Assembly (NCBI RefSeq): GCF_036370855.1
Contig: NC_088112.1
Coordinates: 15,430,469 to 15,494,468, forward strand
Direction: 5' to 3'
DNA length: 64,000 bases
Source: Dromaius novaehollandiae
Lineage: Eukaryota; Chordata; Aves; Casuariiformes; Dromaiidae
The position numbers and the translations under genes were made by a program. Positions 35,501 through 48,711 of this stretch are shown in pieces. Position 1 is the first letter of the stretch. Every line of letters starts with the position of its first letter. A model generated the notes under the pieces. It made no database searches. It saw only the letters and a list, made by a program, of their open reading frames with translations, and was not told where the DNA came from.

Positions 35501-38500
35501 CCCCACCCTTTTTCTTATCCTGGAAATAGCCTATGATCGCAATTGCCAATTTGAAGAGATGGGTTAGTAGTGGCGATATCAACACAGGCAATGATAGGCC
35601 AGTACAAAAATTAAGGGGAAAAAAAGAAGAGTTTAAAACTAGCACTGCGCCTCTCCCACTATAGGAGATTTGCATATCTGCAAGAGTAAGCATTTGAGAT
35701 AAGAAACAGCCATCTGATGAGTTTCACTTCATCCTTTTTCTGACCCATTTGGATGGCAGCCCAGAATTTTTCTGTCTGATATACACTTTTTTTCCTCCTA
35801 TAATCTTCTCAGGCTAGTCCAGATGTGTCCATTTAGCTGCCCCTTGAAATCAGTAGGAATTGACTGACCCTCACCTGGTATGTACTTCAGGTTCACAGAC
35901 AAAGATGCATTTCCAACATTAACCCTTTTTTGCCAAGTACAGCATTCCTGTCAGGACAGAAGGGCACGTTCCCATTTGCAGATGCATGCCTTTCCTTTGG
36001 CTATGTTAAAATGTGTCGTTTGAGCTTCCCAAGCAAGCCAGATTATTCTGTGCTGCAGCCCTGACCTCATGGTAGTTAATCATTTTGCAAACATTGGAGT
36101 TACCATATTACATCAATAAGAGTTAGTGCCAGTGGCCCAAACTTTGGTTCCCTTGCAAGTCTTTGAGCAGACTCGTCTTCTTCCCTTTGTTTTCCTTAGC
36201 TGTCTTCTTACCCCTGGATGAAAAAGTAGTTGGAAAGAGAAGAAAGGAAAGTACAAGCCTCATGTCTATACTTCAATAAATTTGCTGTACAAAATATGTG
36301 GAGCAAGATCCCAGCATCCTCAGAGGTCTCATCCTGACATTGAAAGCACTGAAGTGCCGGAGAGGGAGGCCTGCGGAGCACTGGGGGCATGTCTAGAGCA
36401 CCGCAGTCCGCTCTGCTTCGTCTCGGCCTTGGCAAGACAGAACAGCACATCCCATTGCGTGCTGGGACCACAGAAATATTCCATCCCGCCACGCAGCACA
36501 CCCCGACTGGTCTCCCTCTCCATGCTGGCTTTGCAAGTTACCAGTAAAACAGGGGAAACCTATGCTAAAAAACAAACTGATGCCACACATTAAGAGATAA
36601 TTAACAATTTCCCCAAAGAGACAGCTCAGAGGGGACCTGGTATTGTATAGATAATAGCGGGGAACAAATGGCAAACACTAGTTTAGCCCATAACATCCAT
36701 TCCAAGATGGACCAAACATTTAACACTGGCTTACACCAAACCCCTTTAGCACTTGGCACTAAATAAGAAGCAAGAGCAATAGCCCTGTGTCCTTTTGAAT
36801 TCAGAGCTAGATCACTATGTACTAAGGGAACTGTGCCACTCATTACCAGTTAATCCCACTTTAAGGGCCCCATAGGGAAGAACCCCTAGTAAGTAATGAG
36901 AAACTTATACTAAGCAGAGGTCTCTTTTCTAAAGGGGCAGTAATACTCTAAGGGGAAGCAGGAAAACACACACAGGACTACTGAGGCTTTATGCTGTCTG
37001 CTGAGTCCCATTATCATATTTTTATGATTATCACTTTATGCATAATGTAATACAAGTGAGGAGACGTCAGCTCTGAGCAGAGCCAAACCAAATGAGGGCA
37101 GGCACTGCATGTTCCCAGCTTACAGCTGTCTCCGAGTGTTGTAACCCCAACCTAGAGCTCCCCTGGCTACCCAAGGCTTTGCTCCTCTACCCAGCCCTGC
37201 CTGGACTCTGCAGTGCCGATCCAGCATCGGCCTCCTGTTCCAGGCCCCATCCCATAAATACCAGCTCCTTCCCTTTGTGCCACACACCACACAAAAGCCA
37301 ACTGCTCGCAAACCCCCATGGGGCAACACAGTCCTATCTAGTGAAAAGTCATTCCTGCCCTTCACCATCACCCTCATCTGCAGAGTGATGTTCAGATAGG
37401 TTGTTACCAAAGATCTAACAGGTTTTTAGAAACAATGGAGCACTATGACCAGGGAAGTGTCATCATCTCCATTTCATAGGGATGAATAACTCAGAAACAT
37501 TACAAACAAATGGAAAGTCTCAGGGTCTCAGATGGCATGGTGAGGGGGGAATGGGAGAAATCAGACTTAGAAAAAAGCCAAGAATGCCATTCAACCCATC
37601 CCACTCTTCACTATTACAAATGGCACTGGTTGTAAATCATACCTCCCCATGGCTCCCGGGTACCACTTCAACAGCACCAGCAAAATTCTCAGAAAAGAGG
37701 AACAAGACTTTCCCTTCCTTGTTGGACCTCTCCTTTACTCAAGCTGTTCACCAAGAACGACAACATGACCTGCTAGAGTTTGGGCAAGGGCCACAGACCC
37801 CACTGGAAAGACTTTGATGAGAGTTTTGCTTGTGACAGCATCAGAGGAGCCTCAGTCTCCACGAGATATCTGTCGTCTGATCCTCCTGAATTTGATGCAG
37901 CATCTCACAGGCACCTACTTTGGCTCCAGCTCAGGCTCCAGCATCCTAACACAGGCACATTGATATTGTCTAGTTCATTTGCACATCAGTCACAGCTACA
38001 TTTTTCCTCATTAAAAGGGCATACATATGCTTTTAATCCTCACACTTGATCCCAACAGGTCAGTCTCTGCTCTGCTGTCAGAGCTAGCTGGCTGATCACC
38101 CTGTAAAAAGAAAAGCCTTCAGCAGTACACAACGAAGTTTAGCCGTGACTGGCAAAAGGCAACAACACTGAGAGATTGTTGCAGCCTGTTAAGAAGAATA
38201 GGAATTATCCTGGAGAGAGAACTTTTTCCACAACTGCTTGGAAATACCTTTGCTTCTTTAGAATCAAAAAATGTTTTGTTCTGTTTTTTTCACCACTGTC
38301 CTGCAAGATACTTTGCCAAACGAGACAAAACTAATGCTGTGGGGCAAGGATGATCAACAGGGAGGAATAATGTATCTTTTTTTCCCTCCTATTGGAAAGT
38401 ATTATACAAGCAACCAGCTGCACTGGCGGGGAGGGGGGCTCTTTCAGAAGCATTGGCATGCTCTGCTGTTACTAGACTAAATAGATTGTTGGGCTTCTCT

Positions 38501-38829
38501 GTCCTAGGCTCCTTCACAAAAATTCCGTACAAAGTAAATATATTCATTCCAAGGCCAAAACCCTTCCAGTGCCAACTTTCAGCTCAGAGCAGATGTCTAT
38601 GGTTGGGTTGCAAAACCCCTGAGGAGCAGGGAGTTTGCACTGACCAGGTGTCCCCGTCTGTGCTGCACAGCCCCTGAGGCAGCACGGGCTGGAAGCAGCT
38701 GGTAAAGGCTTGTGGTGTCAGACAGCAGCACGCTAATGAACTGAGAAGCACCAGAGGAAATTCCTTGCTGCAGAGATGGGAATACAACAACTAAGCAATC
38801 AGGGGCATTTCAGTTGCTTAGCGTGAAGC
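32541..38829. other. Intergenic DNA, includes an enhancer-like stretch
   Basis: No gene was recognised. 32560-32830 has an even, repeat-free, AT-rich texture with TAATTTGCA- and TTATTTCC-like homeodomain/POU words, and may be a conserved non-coding element. A run of 14 T lies at 33120-33133. A minus-strand MIR-like tail lies at about 37450-37530. The longest ORFs are 104-116 codons and show no family features. Confidence 0.5.
37450..37530 (-). repeat. MIR-like fragment, 3' part
   Basis: GTCATCATCTCCATTTCATA and GGATGAATAACTCAGAAACA read as the reverse complement of the MIR segment 'gtttcctcatctgtaaaatggggatgatgac'. Confidence 0.5.
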
Positions 38830-39190
38830 CAAAGACTTGCTGCGTAACCTTGGGTAAGTCGTTTTAAATTTTTAAGAAGCAGGCTTGAGCTGTACAGTGG
38901 GTATCTGAAGAAATCTATCCTATTACTGGCTCGGGGGAGCGGGGGGGGAGTGTCCTGTATCAGCAAGAGACAGAAATGGATTCAGGGCTCCTAGAACTGC
39001 TTCTAAGTTTGAAGTAGGAAAGGGCTTAGGGGAGGGTTAGGATTCCCTCCTTCTGTACCACGTGTGAATTGATGGAGACTGACTTAGGAAATCACTTCTC
39101 CCTGTGCCTCAGTTCCTCCAGCTGCAACATAGCAATCATCTCTGCTCATGAAGCACTGTGTGCTATCCAGAGATGTAGTATAAATACCAA
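38810..39190 (+). repeat. MIR-like fragments, two partial copies
   Basis: The first copy (about 38830-38920) has ACTTGCTGCGTAACCTTGGG, TAAGTCG and GTACAGTGGGTATC. The second (about 39075-39190) has GGAAATCACTTCTCCCTGTG, CCTCAGTTCCTCCAGCTGCA and GCTCATGAAGCACTGTGTGC. Both follow the MIR text 'cttgggcaagtcacttc...tgcctcagtttcctcatctgtaaa' on the + strand. Confidence 0.65.
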
Positions 39191-39431
39191 AGCGCCAGTC
39201 TCTTCGCTTCAGGGAACCCACAATTTCTTGTGATCCAAAGTGGGACGTGAATTCTAAGGAAATCCGTCTTCATGCGGATAAAAAGAGTCCAGTTCATTCA
39301 CAGGACATATACAAAGTGAAAGAGCCAGCAGTCTGTACACCAATCTCTTTTTCACCGCTTTTAAGAAACTTGCAGCGTCAGACAAAATTGGGGCATTAAC
39401 CCAACAGCAATGAAATCGCCTTTCACAAAAA

Positions 39432-39465
39432 AACTCTGCCTGCATCTGAACTCTGCCTGCATCTG
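39432..39465. repeat. 17-bp tandem duplication, two copies
   Basis: AACTCTGCCTGCATCTG is repeated exactly twice, back to back. Confidence 0.9.
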
Positions 39466-40734
39466 GCAGCTGCAAATGTTGCCAAGGCTTTAACCCTCTG
39501 ATATTAACAGAAAGAGATATTGATGAGCGTCCCTCTGGCAAAAGAAACCAAATGGTGTTTTTAACCTCAGTGGATTCTTTACAGATTTTCAATTCTTTAG
39601 CAAGGCTGTTCCTCCAGACTGGAGTGTAATTGAGATGCATTAGCCGCTCACTCAAAAACTTTCCCAGGAACACATGTGCGCACACACAGGCTATGCATTC
39701 AGATATAAATACATACCATACCTGCACATGCATTAAGCTGCTGTTCATGGCCCGTCTGGACATTCCCGCCGCCAGCTTGGCTGCTCAGTCAATCACAGCA
39801 CTCAATACTACTAGCCCAACATGACAAATAAAGTTAACATAGAAAAGCAGCTCATCACCATTGGGTATCTGACCACAGCCACAAAAAGCGAAAGACACGG
39901 ACCCTCGGAGTATAAGGTTGGGGTGTTTTCACCCCAATGGGAATGCTAAACCCCTTAAAATGAGCCACATCTGTCTACAAACTAACATAGCAACTTGGTG
40001 ATGAACCACCTGGCCCCCTTCTTCTTCATGTACTGTCTCCTTACTAGAACAAGCCACCATCTGTGCCCAGCACAGTAGAAAATCTCCCTCCAAAATCTTC
40101 CAGCCTCCTTTATTATACAAATCTTGACAAAAGGCCAAATTCCATCAGTATAGACTGATCCTATTCATAGTGTAAAGTCTATTGGGATGGAGAAAGTGTA
40201 TCCTTGCAGGGTTTCAATTGCAGCAGGACCTGAAGTGATACCATTGATCTGAGCACACCTCAGCTCTGAAGTGCTGGGAACCTATCCAGATGCAGCTTTT
40301 GAAACTCTGATTAACTGTGGGTTTCAAAGCATAGCCCTCACTCTAAAAATGGCTGTTCCATGCAAACAATGCATTCTTACAGATTGGTAAGCTACACTGG
40401 AAACCTTTTAATGTAGTATTCAAGACCACCTCTAGTCTTACTTTCTTTTGACCTTGGTACCATAAATGAGGGTTACATTATAGGTCTTTAACAAGAGACA
40501 GAGGGGGATGTAAAGCAACCTTAAGAAAAAAGCAGAAAAACAAAGATTTTTAGAGCCATATGTCAAGGTAAGAAAAACTACATACACTCCCTTATGAAAA
40601 AGAGAATATAACACAAGGTGTACCAAGAGTTCTTTCCACCCTTGAAAAGAATGATTCATCAATGAATCCTAATGTACTTTGTGAGAGCTAAGCATCTAAG
40701 CCACACAGTATCCGTCTCTATGCATCTGAAGCAT

Positions 40735-40860
40735 GGATTTTCTAATACATAGAAAAGGAAACTGAGGCATAAAAAGCTTATGTTTAGTGTCTGAAAACAA
40801 AACCCAGAAACAAAACTAGTATAGCAACCTAATCACTTCCGTGTTAGAAAGGTCTCTGGT
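40735..40860 (-). repeat. MIR-like fragment
   Basis: AGAAAAGGAAACTGAGGCAT, then AAAAAGCTTATG and AACCTAATCACTTCCGTGTT read as the reverse complement of the MIR 3' half ('tgcctcagtttcc'). Confidence 0.55.
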
Positions 40861-43800
40861 GGAAGAAATTTCAACCTCTCCTGGAAAAAAGGGCAAAGAC
40901 TCAGTCCTAAGAGAACCAGAAGTTTTTGCCATTAAAATAAACAGTTTACAACTAACCATGGACAAAATCTCACAAATATAAACAGAAAATCTGATTAAAA
41001 GATTGTGGAAGCAGTAAAATTGAAAAACAGTGAGAATTTAATCAGGTTGGTAGCACAGTTGTTGGCCAAAGCATTCACCAAACTTTTAAATGTTTATTTG
41101 AAGCATCCATTAGAGGTCCTCAAAATGTTGCTATCAATATGAGGTCCAACATTTTATTTCATTTACATTATTTCCCTTTTTAATTATTCTCTGCACTTGC
41201 TTTGACTTTGGCACAAGAAGATGAAGTCTTACATAGCCAAATGTCTTCAGATGTCTATGTACAGCTTAATTTGAAGGTGTTTTATCTGGACATTCAGCCA
41301 TCAAATCACTTGGTCTTCAAAGACGACAGAAACTGTAGGTCGCCTCCGCTTATTCAGAGAGGAAATAGCTTATGCCAAAGTAGCCAGTGAAGTCACCACC
41401 TTGATTACTTTGATGTAAAAAAGACAACAGAATTTGACCCAGTCATTATCTTTCACCAAGCATTTCACAGAACCCAAGGAAAGTAGCAGTTATATCAACC
41501 TGGGACAGCTATCAGTCCACGAAGCATCTTTCAATCCCAGGGCTCCAAAGCAACACGGGCTTGGAAAACCCTGAGCAGCCTGGGCAGCTGCAGGCATCCT
41601 GCCCACACTGCGCGTGCTGTGCTAGCTTCAGTTCAGGCCCTTACACAAGAGATGAAAGAAACATGACTTTCACATGAAATATCTGGGGAACCAAGAAAGA
41701 GGTTGACAACCTACAAAAGTCATCTCTCAACATCCAGGGGCTTTATTTTAGTCACTAACTGCTGTTTCCCCCCACAGTGCACCTGCTCCCTGTGTGCCCT
41801 CAAGTCAAAGATCCAGAATTTTCTGACAAAAAGCAAAACTACAATTTGTTACCCCTTGGTGCCAGTATAGCTTTGGAGAAACCAGGATTCTGTTTTGCTT
41901 CCTACATTTCCAACAGGGACCCCACTCTCACCTGGGGTCAGGACACCACAGCTACTCTGAGTTTCACAGCAGATGCTGGCTGAGAACTCAGGTCTGCCTG
42001 CTCCAAAAACACGCTCTTGCCCCACTGACTGCACTTCCCTTGGCCTTGAGCATGACAGAGCCTGTGGTACACAGCTGAGCAATGTGGACTGTATCCCACA
42101 GAGGGCAATGATACTTGCACCCACTAATTAAGTGCATTTGTTACTAGAGATGACAGAAAGAGACATATTTTCACCTGCAGCTCTGGCAACTGGGGGGAAA
42201 ATAGAGAGAATATGCATGTTCTTGGACTGAAGAAGTGGTTATGGTCGATGGAATGACAAAAAAAAAAGAGAGAAAAGAAAACCTCCGAAATGACAAGTAA
42301 CTTGTCCGATCCTAACTTGCATTTTTTGAACAGGCAGACGCTGTCCCTGGAGCTCCAGCAGAGATCAGCTCTGCATGCAGTGAAATACGCCCCTACCATA
42401 CAAAAGCTGAATCTCAGCGCCACAGTGTAAAGGGAGTAGGAGTACGGACAGTCTGACTTGAACTAAGCTTTGGAAATCTGAGAAGATTGCAGAGGATTAG
42501 TCAGTGGGTAACACAAAACCCAAAAGCCACAATTACCAGCAAAGCAGCAGCCACTCTGCCCAAATTGCTCTCAGCCATCCCAGCCATTGTATTTGTGGGA
42601 AACAACTAGCAAAGAGTACCTGATCTCTCCAGCTACCCACAGCTCCCGGCCAGCTTTGCACAGGGAAAGCAGCAAGCCATTTTTCAGCACTGGCATCTCT
42701 CGAAACATATATCAAGGAATATACAGGGCAGGCAGTGGACAGAGGGTTTCTGACATAAACAGCATTACAAGCGCTTAGTGAAGGGGAAGGGAAACCTGCC
42801 CACTTTTGTGTCCATTCCTGTACACTAAAGAGCCTTTTAGGCATCTAACATATTAGGGATCACACCTCCTTGACGCACAAAGGATGCTTTGAAACAGCTA
42901 CAGCCTTTTTATTCACATAAACTCCCTCTGAGTTGCCTTTTCTTCTTGTTGGGCAGAAGTTTGCACTAAGGTTTTATTTGGCCTCAGGGCAAACATGATG
43001 CTTTGCAGGAAAGCACTGTCAAACAGACCCCTCTCCTAGGCAAGCAATTACAAGAACAAATAGCTCCTTCTTAACCCACAGGGGAGTCTGCCAACCCCTC
43101 ACTCTGCTATTCTTGGCCTCCTGGTTTATAAAGGGTTAAGTGCAATCTAAATGGATGGCTTGTCCTTCTCCAGCTGGTTGGCAAGTTGGACAGATTTCAG
43201 CTGGCAGCGGGGCAAAGCTGTGCTGGGGATACTCACTGCAGCATGCCCTGTAATGGCAAGAGACTGCCTACATCCTCTGAAACAGGACTTAGGAACCCTA
43301 GGTCAAGTGCATAACACTGCTGCAGCATCGCAGAGCAGCTTTAGATGTATCGGGTGCTCCCCAGACAGACAAACAAGGCACTTGCTGCCCTGAAGACCCC
43401 ACAGACTAAATACAAGGTGATGCTACAGGCAGAGATAAATGTGCAGACATATTTTAAAACAGGAGAATGAAATCTGGACAGGGTGTCATAAGCTGGGGGG
43501 ACATTACGGTGCCAGACCTGGGCGCAGCCTTCTGAGCATGGGGAGCTCCTGGAAGAGTTGCAGCGCCCTTGGGCTCCAGGGTAGTTTGTGTCTGGGTGCA
43601 GTTCAAGAAAGCGGTTTCCAGTGGCTGTGATCTCTAACCCCCAACTCTAGGTTTTACTAAGCAGTGAAATGTTTCAGATTTGCGGCAAAATCTCTGTATT
43701 TTTACCTTATTTTCAAGTGTACAAATGAAGCTTTCCTGAAACTCTAGTTTTAACCATGGTTTTACTATTAATCTTGTCAAAGGGGCCTGATGCTTCTCCG

Positions 43801-44149
43801 TTACCTAAGAATAGCCAGTGTAGATCAAAATCCATGGGTTTTGTGAGAGCTCAGCACTAAATCATAAAGTGTTACCACCTCCGTAAAAACATAGGAGAAC
43901 AACAGCATAAACCAGCACACAAGATGTAATATCCTTACATTTAAGACTTGACAGATTTCACAAATCAAGAGATCCATGATCCAGAAAGGATCCACTATCT
44001 GTAATGAGATTAAATAACACATTTCAGTCAAAAGAACAGAACAGGGAGAACTGGTCCTTCACATCAGAAGTTGCCTTCAGTGTTCTCTGAAGCTGCTTTT
44101 ATCAGGTAAAAATTTTGAGTGTTACTTCACATTGTATCTGCAGGGCAGA

Positions 44150-44250
44150 ACCCAGAATCTAGATCCCCTAACCACACTGAACGCTATTCAGTTATGAACA
44201 GTCTCCATGAAGTTAAGGGGAGTTCTTACTGAATTAGGTGCAATATGTTG
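44150..44250. repeat. MITE-like repeat copy
   Basis: CAGAACCCAGAATCTAGATC, CTCCATGAAGTTAAGGGGAG and TTCTTACTGAATTAGGTGCA match the theme 'gcaggattcgggcc...ccattgaagtcaatgggagtt' seen in the other copies in this window. Confidence 0.4.
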
Positions 44251-45770
44251 TCAGTATAACTGTCAAAACCTGGCACTTTGCTATTATTGAACAGCTAGTG
44301 AGGAAAAGAGGTGCCAATGTTCAGGGAGAGCACCGTAGGTTCATTAAGCAGAAGAATAATTTTTGCTGCAGCCATTTAATAAAGCTGTTATAAGTCTTCC
44401 CCAAAGCTGTATGACTCCTCAGAGAGCAAATAGGAATGATCACTTGTTTTCAGAGGCATCAAAGGAATTCTCTATTTTTACGCACTTGGCTTTTTAATCC
44501 TGCTACCTGAAACACCCATTCATACCCACAAGCAAAACCATAGTCTTAAGGCTGGACACTGAGAGATAATGGATAAAAAAAAAAGAGAGAGATCCATGGG
44601 TCGTTTCACAAAAGTATCCCACAGTTCAGCTGTTCCTCATAACACACCTAAGCCATCGGGACTTCATCTGACCATACATCTAGGCATACCTACAGCATTC
44701 ATCACAGGAATGCCAAGACACGCATTCCAACTCCAGCAATGAGTCACAGCAGCTAATCCTCAAATAGCCATCAACTTCATGTGGTTTTTAATGCTGATGC
44801 ATGTACAAAAGACTTCCAGCTGGCCTTACTTGCGAAACACCTTGAGAATGCCTCTTCCCATGATATCTGAGACTTCTCTCAGAGAATCCCTGTCCATGGG
44901 CTTCTGGTGCAGAACAGCACTAATAGTAGAGAAGAGAACAGAGACAAGACCATCTTCAAATCAAAGGTATAACAGAGAGGTAATGGGATAACTGTGAACA
45001 GGGAAGCAATGGAGAGGAATTATGCCTTATTTTGTATTCAGTGGCTTGCCCAGCTACGTGAAAGGCGTAGCAGGACCTGTCTTATCCTTCTGCCCTTGAT
45101 CAGGAGAATGAAATTCATTTACAGCCTTGGAAACAGGACACTATCAAAAACCTTGAAATTACACTCTGGTCATTCACATTTGCTTCATGAACTTCACCCG
45201 GCCATTTACAAGCCCTATTCCCAGGAAAAAAAGGGGAGATTGCCCTTCTTTCTTTGCATGTTGGTAGCATGAGAATGGGAAAAAATCCTCTGAGCTTTCA
45301 AGATGTGGTTTGCGAATCACCTCTCCATCTGAGGAGCTCTAGATGAGTAAATATTAGTAATAATCTCTCTGCCTTAGCTAGAGGAAAATGAAGAGGTGGA
45401 AGGACAAAACGAACCCTTGTGTTGAAACCATGGAACAGTCTTGCCTCTGCCTTGCAGTCCAACACACACATCTTGGCATGCACACAGCACTCAGACAAGT
45501 ACTCTTGCTCCCCATTTTCTTCCTGATGAAACCACCCATGGGCAGTGGAGGAGGACGGATTCAGGAGGAAGATGGAGGGGTACGCTGGCCGTACACCCAT
45601 CTCCATCACTGGAAAGAGCTCGTCGCATGGAAAAAACAAGAACACATTCCACTGGTGCAATCAAAAAAACATTGACCTCATTGGGACCTAACATTGGTGT
45701 TATTATGATGTTGGGGCGAGAAGTGTCTATTTATCCTCCTTTCATTTCTTGTTAAAAAGCATAGCCTATG

Positions 45771-46010
45771 TCAGGGCTGAGGAGAGCTGCAGCACAGAGG
45801 AGACATTATTCTCAGCTTTGGATTAAGATCAGTATTTTAATGAAAGCACTTATTAGCCCCAGCTGGGGCTCAATTTTCCAGTGAGTTGGGAAAAAAAAAA
45901 TATTGCCCTGGCCATTCTTCTCTGGGGATTGTACAGAGACATCTGAGAGTATCAATTACTGATCATAATACTCTATTGGAAACGAACAGCTGGGGAAAAG
46001 CCGCTGGCTA
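45771..46010. promoter_or_regulatory. Enhancer-like non-coding stretch with a perfect 16-bp palindrome
   Basis: This repeat-free block contains AGCCCCAGCTGGGGCT (45855-45870), a perfect palindrome centred on an E-box CAGCTG. TTATTAG-, GATTAAGATC- and TCAATTACTGATCATAAT-like homeodomain words lie nearby. The texture suggests a conserved regulatory element, but conservation cannot be seen from one sequence. Confidence 0.3.
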
Positions 46011-46689
46011 GAAACTACTGGATTGCTTTACATTTTAAAGTATAGTTCTTGGCTATATAGTGTCCATGTTTTTCCCACTCCAGGATCTTGACTGCTCTCA
46101 ATAGGCTGCAGTAACCCTCCCCTTGCCACCGTCTCATGTCAGTGCCACCTCACCACCCATCAGAGGTGGCTGCCCTCTCTTCAAAGACCTCACCTGGCCT
46201 TGGGCCACTAAAGTGTGGGGCTGAGCACAACCTGAGGTGCCCTTCTGAGGACTGAGCATGCCTGTCTTGGGCTCTGGCCAAGGGAAAATACACAAATGCT
46301 CTGCCTTAGGGAGAGACGCTCTTGGTGCACTCCATCTCCTGAAAGCCACAGCAATGGCCTCTAGGCCATCCATGTGCTGATGCAGGGTGCTGCCCAGCCT
46401 GGGGAGGTGGGAGAAGTGCCTGTATGGTCTTTAACTACACCTTCAAAACTCTCCCAGAACCTTAACTCTGAATTCACAGCCTTATCTCAAGTACATTTAT
46501 CTCACATTACTTACACTGGGTAAGGATTGCCCAAGGATTAAAAGCGACCACGTGCTGCCCAGGTCTGCCACAGCCCTGCACTGCTTCTCAAGGCACTTCA
46601 GTGATCACGGCACTTCGACAGGAGAGGAACAGGGACCACGCAAGTGCTTCATACAGTGCAAAAGTGCCAAAGGGTATTTATTGCCATGT

Positions 46690-46830
46690 TAATAACTTGG
46701 TTATGATAAAATTACTCTATGAGACAGGAAATATTATTCAGTCAGCTGAGCATACCGACCTCCTCCTTTTGATTTTTGTAGTAGGGGAATGACCACACTG
46801 AGGCAAGAGAACACAGGAGTTATTCCTGGA
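46690..46830 (-). repeat. MIR-like fragment
   Basis: ACTCTATGAGACAGGAAATA, TTATTCAG, and further on GGGGAATGACCACACTGAGG, CAAGAGAACACA read as the reverse complement of the MIR end ('tgtgcctcagtttcccc...cctacctcatagg'). Confidence 0.45.
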
Positions 46831-47596
46831 GAACACAGATGCTAACATGCCCTGTTTAAATGTTTGTACCACCAAAGGCCTAAGGATTTGTACTCCAGCA
46901 CATATGATGACTTCGGCACACAGGTACCATCAAAAGCAATAGCATTGGGAAAATTATAGTTTGTTCCTTAATGCAGTGGCAAAAGGAAAGCAAACGAGCA
47001 GCCATTGCGAAGCACGATCATGCCCCGGTGCCTGCGTGCCTGTGCTGCACACCAGACGTGCAGTGGAAAACCTAACCTGTGCTGGGAGCTTGCAGTGTGC
47101 ACTGGAGGTTGACACCATTTCAACACATTACACAACAGCTGACTCCGAGCCTACAACAGAGATGGAGGAAACTGTTGTGTCACAGTTATATGTAAGTACA
47201 TGTAAAAGAGGTGCACAATGTGGGGCAGATCTCTGTCCTGTCCAGAAAGCAGAGCATGTGATGCTATATTTAAAAAAGAATTGTCACAAAGGTGAAGTGG
47301 AAAATGGAGGTGGGAGTAGGGGTGGGACATGTGCTGAGAGCCACCAGCTCTCCCTGGGGTCCCCAAGTGTGCAGGTGGTGTCAGCACATCGCTCCTGCCC
47401 GGCAGGATGAAGCCAGTTCACCGGCGTGCCCTCTCCCATGCCTGGGCTCCCACAAGGGGTGGCAGGAGAGACATCCACAGATGTACACTAACAATTTCTG
47501 GAAGAGTTTAAAGCTGTCTTCACGTGAACAGCTGCACTAAACCATAATGGATGGACACTCTCAAAGACAAAGTGTAAATTTCCCAACAGAAAAGGC

Positions 47597-47620
47597 TGTG
47601 TGTGCACGCGCGCGCACACA
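47597..47620. repeat. Alternating purine-pyrimidine run (Z-DNA-prone)
   Basis: Twenty-four bases alternate strictly: TGTGTGTGCA, CGCGCGCGCA, CACA. The CG-rich centre has TG/CA arms and is almost self-complementary. Confidence 0.9.
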
Positions 47621-48418
47621 AACCACGTTTCCCTGGGGCTGAGGGCTGCAGGGGGAGGAAAGGAGGGAGCCTGCTCCAACAGTTGCCAGGTTGAAGGTTT
47701 CACATTCTTTCAATTGTAATGGCTGGAGTTATTTTTTCCACTTGGCATTTCAGATCTGGATGTGTTTTATCAGACTATCAAATCTATAAAATACTCTATC
47801 TGGGAACCTGCTTTTTGAATACTCTGGAAAAAAAAGCCACCCTCAAGGAGCTGGTTCCTAGCTAGCCTGGGACCAGCTAGTCCATGGCTTTCACTGGGAA
47901 GCAAAGGAGATCACAGGAGTGTTGGCCCTAAGAACTGGACTACCCCTTGAGATTCGGTTAACTTCTGAATTCCCCTCTCCTTCCCCATAACCAGAGCCTT
48001 TCTTTGCAGGGAACAGAAAAAAGTATGCATGAAAGCCAAACCTTGAAGGCCTTTCCTGCTTCTTAAAAGAGCAAAAAAAAGATCCTCATTCCTGGTCTTA
48101 CTCTATTTTCACAGCTCCATGGCTGGGGCCCCTATGATAACACATGGACTGAGGAGGCACCTCTTCAGACCCAAACTGAAGCCAGTCTAATATGACAAAT
48201 TACATCTCCCACGAACACCCTCCAGCCAGGAGCACAGAGCAGCGTCCGCAGCTGCTCTGAGCCCAAAGGCAGATGCTAATCGTCATCCTGTGGAAACAAG
48301 CAATGAGCACCTGAAAAGAAAGCGAGTCTGAGCATCACACAGACCAGCCATTCAGCTCAGGCCAGTTCCATTAGATTTGGTTGACAAAAGAATCCAAAGT
48401 GCACATTTATAATTTGCC

Positions 48419-48461
48419 AAAAAAAAAAAAAAAAAAAAAAAAAAAGAAGAAGAAGAAAAGC
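48419..48461. repeat. A27 homopolymer with (GAA) extension
   Basis: Twenty-seven A (48419-48445) are followed by GAAGAAGAAGAAAAG. Confidence 0.9.
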
Positions 48462-48690
48462 TTTCCCTTCTGAATGGCGAGTTTCTGTGGCCCGGCCTCT
48501 CTCCTCGTCAGCAGACGGGGTGGAATTCCCAGGCTACGGGGAAGATCTCTTGGGGCTGATCATGTTCTTAAAGGCATGTTCCCAATCAAGAAGGCTCAGA
48601 TGAGGCATAATAATTGCATAGGCTTCCTGAGAACTGGCTTCACATCCCTCAAGACTGATTTAACCTAGTTTTTCATTCTGCTTTCACATC

Positions 48691-48711
48691 AAAAAAAAAA
48701 AAAAAAAAAAA
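48691..48711. repeat. A21 homopolymer
   Basis: Twenty-one consecutive A lie in AT-rich DNA, 245 bases from the preceding poly-A run. Confidence 0.95.

Larger units (their letters stand above)
38830..45770. other. Intergenic DNA with old SINE pieces
   Basis: No gene was recognised. The longest ORF is 169 codons (39254-39763 minus). It contains no known motif, overlaps a 17-bp tandem duplication at 39432-39465, and is within what chance allows. MIR-like pieces lie at about 38.8-39.2 and 40.7 kb, and a MITE-like piece at about 44.2 kb. Confidence 0.55.

Noticed and set aside
39254-39763. 169-codon minus-strand ORF, the longest outside the CpG islands
   Set aside because: One or two ORFs of this length are expected by chance in 64 kb over six frames. 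It has no domain, and includes an exact 17-bp tandem duplication.
46961-47410. 149-codon + strand ORF with many Cys
   Set aside because: No family, signal peptide or splice context, and it lies in ordinary intergenic DNA.
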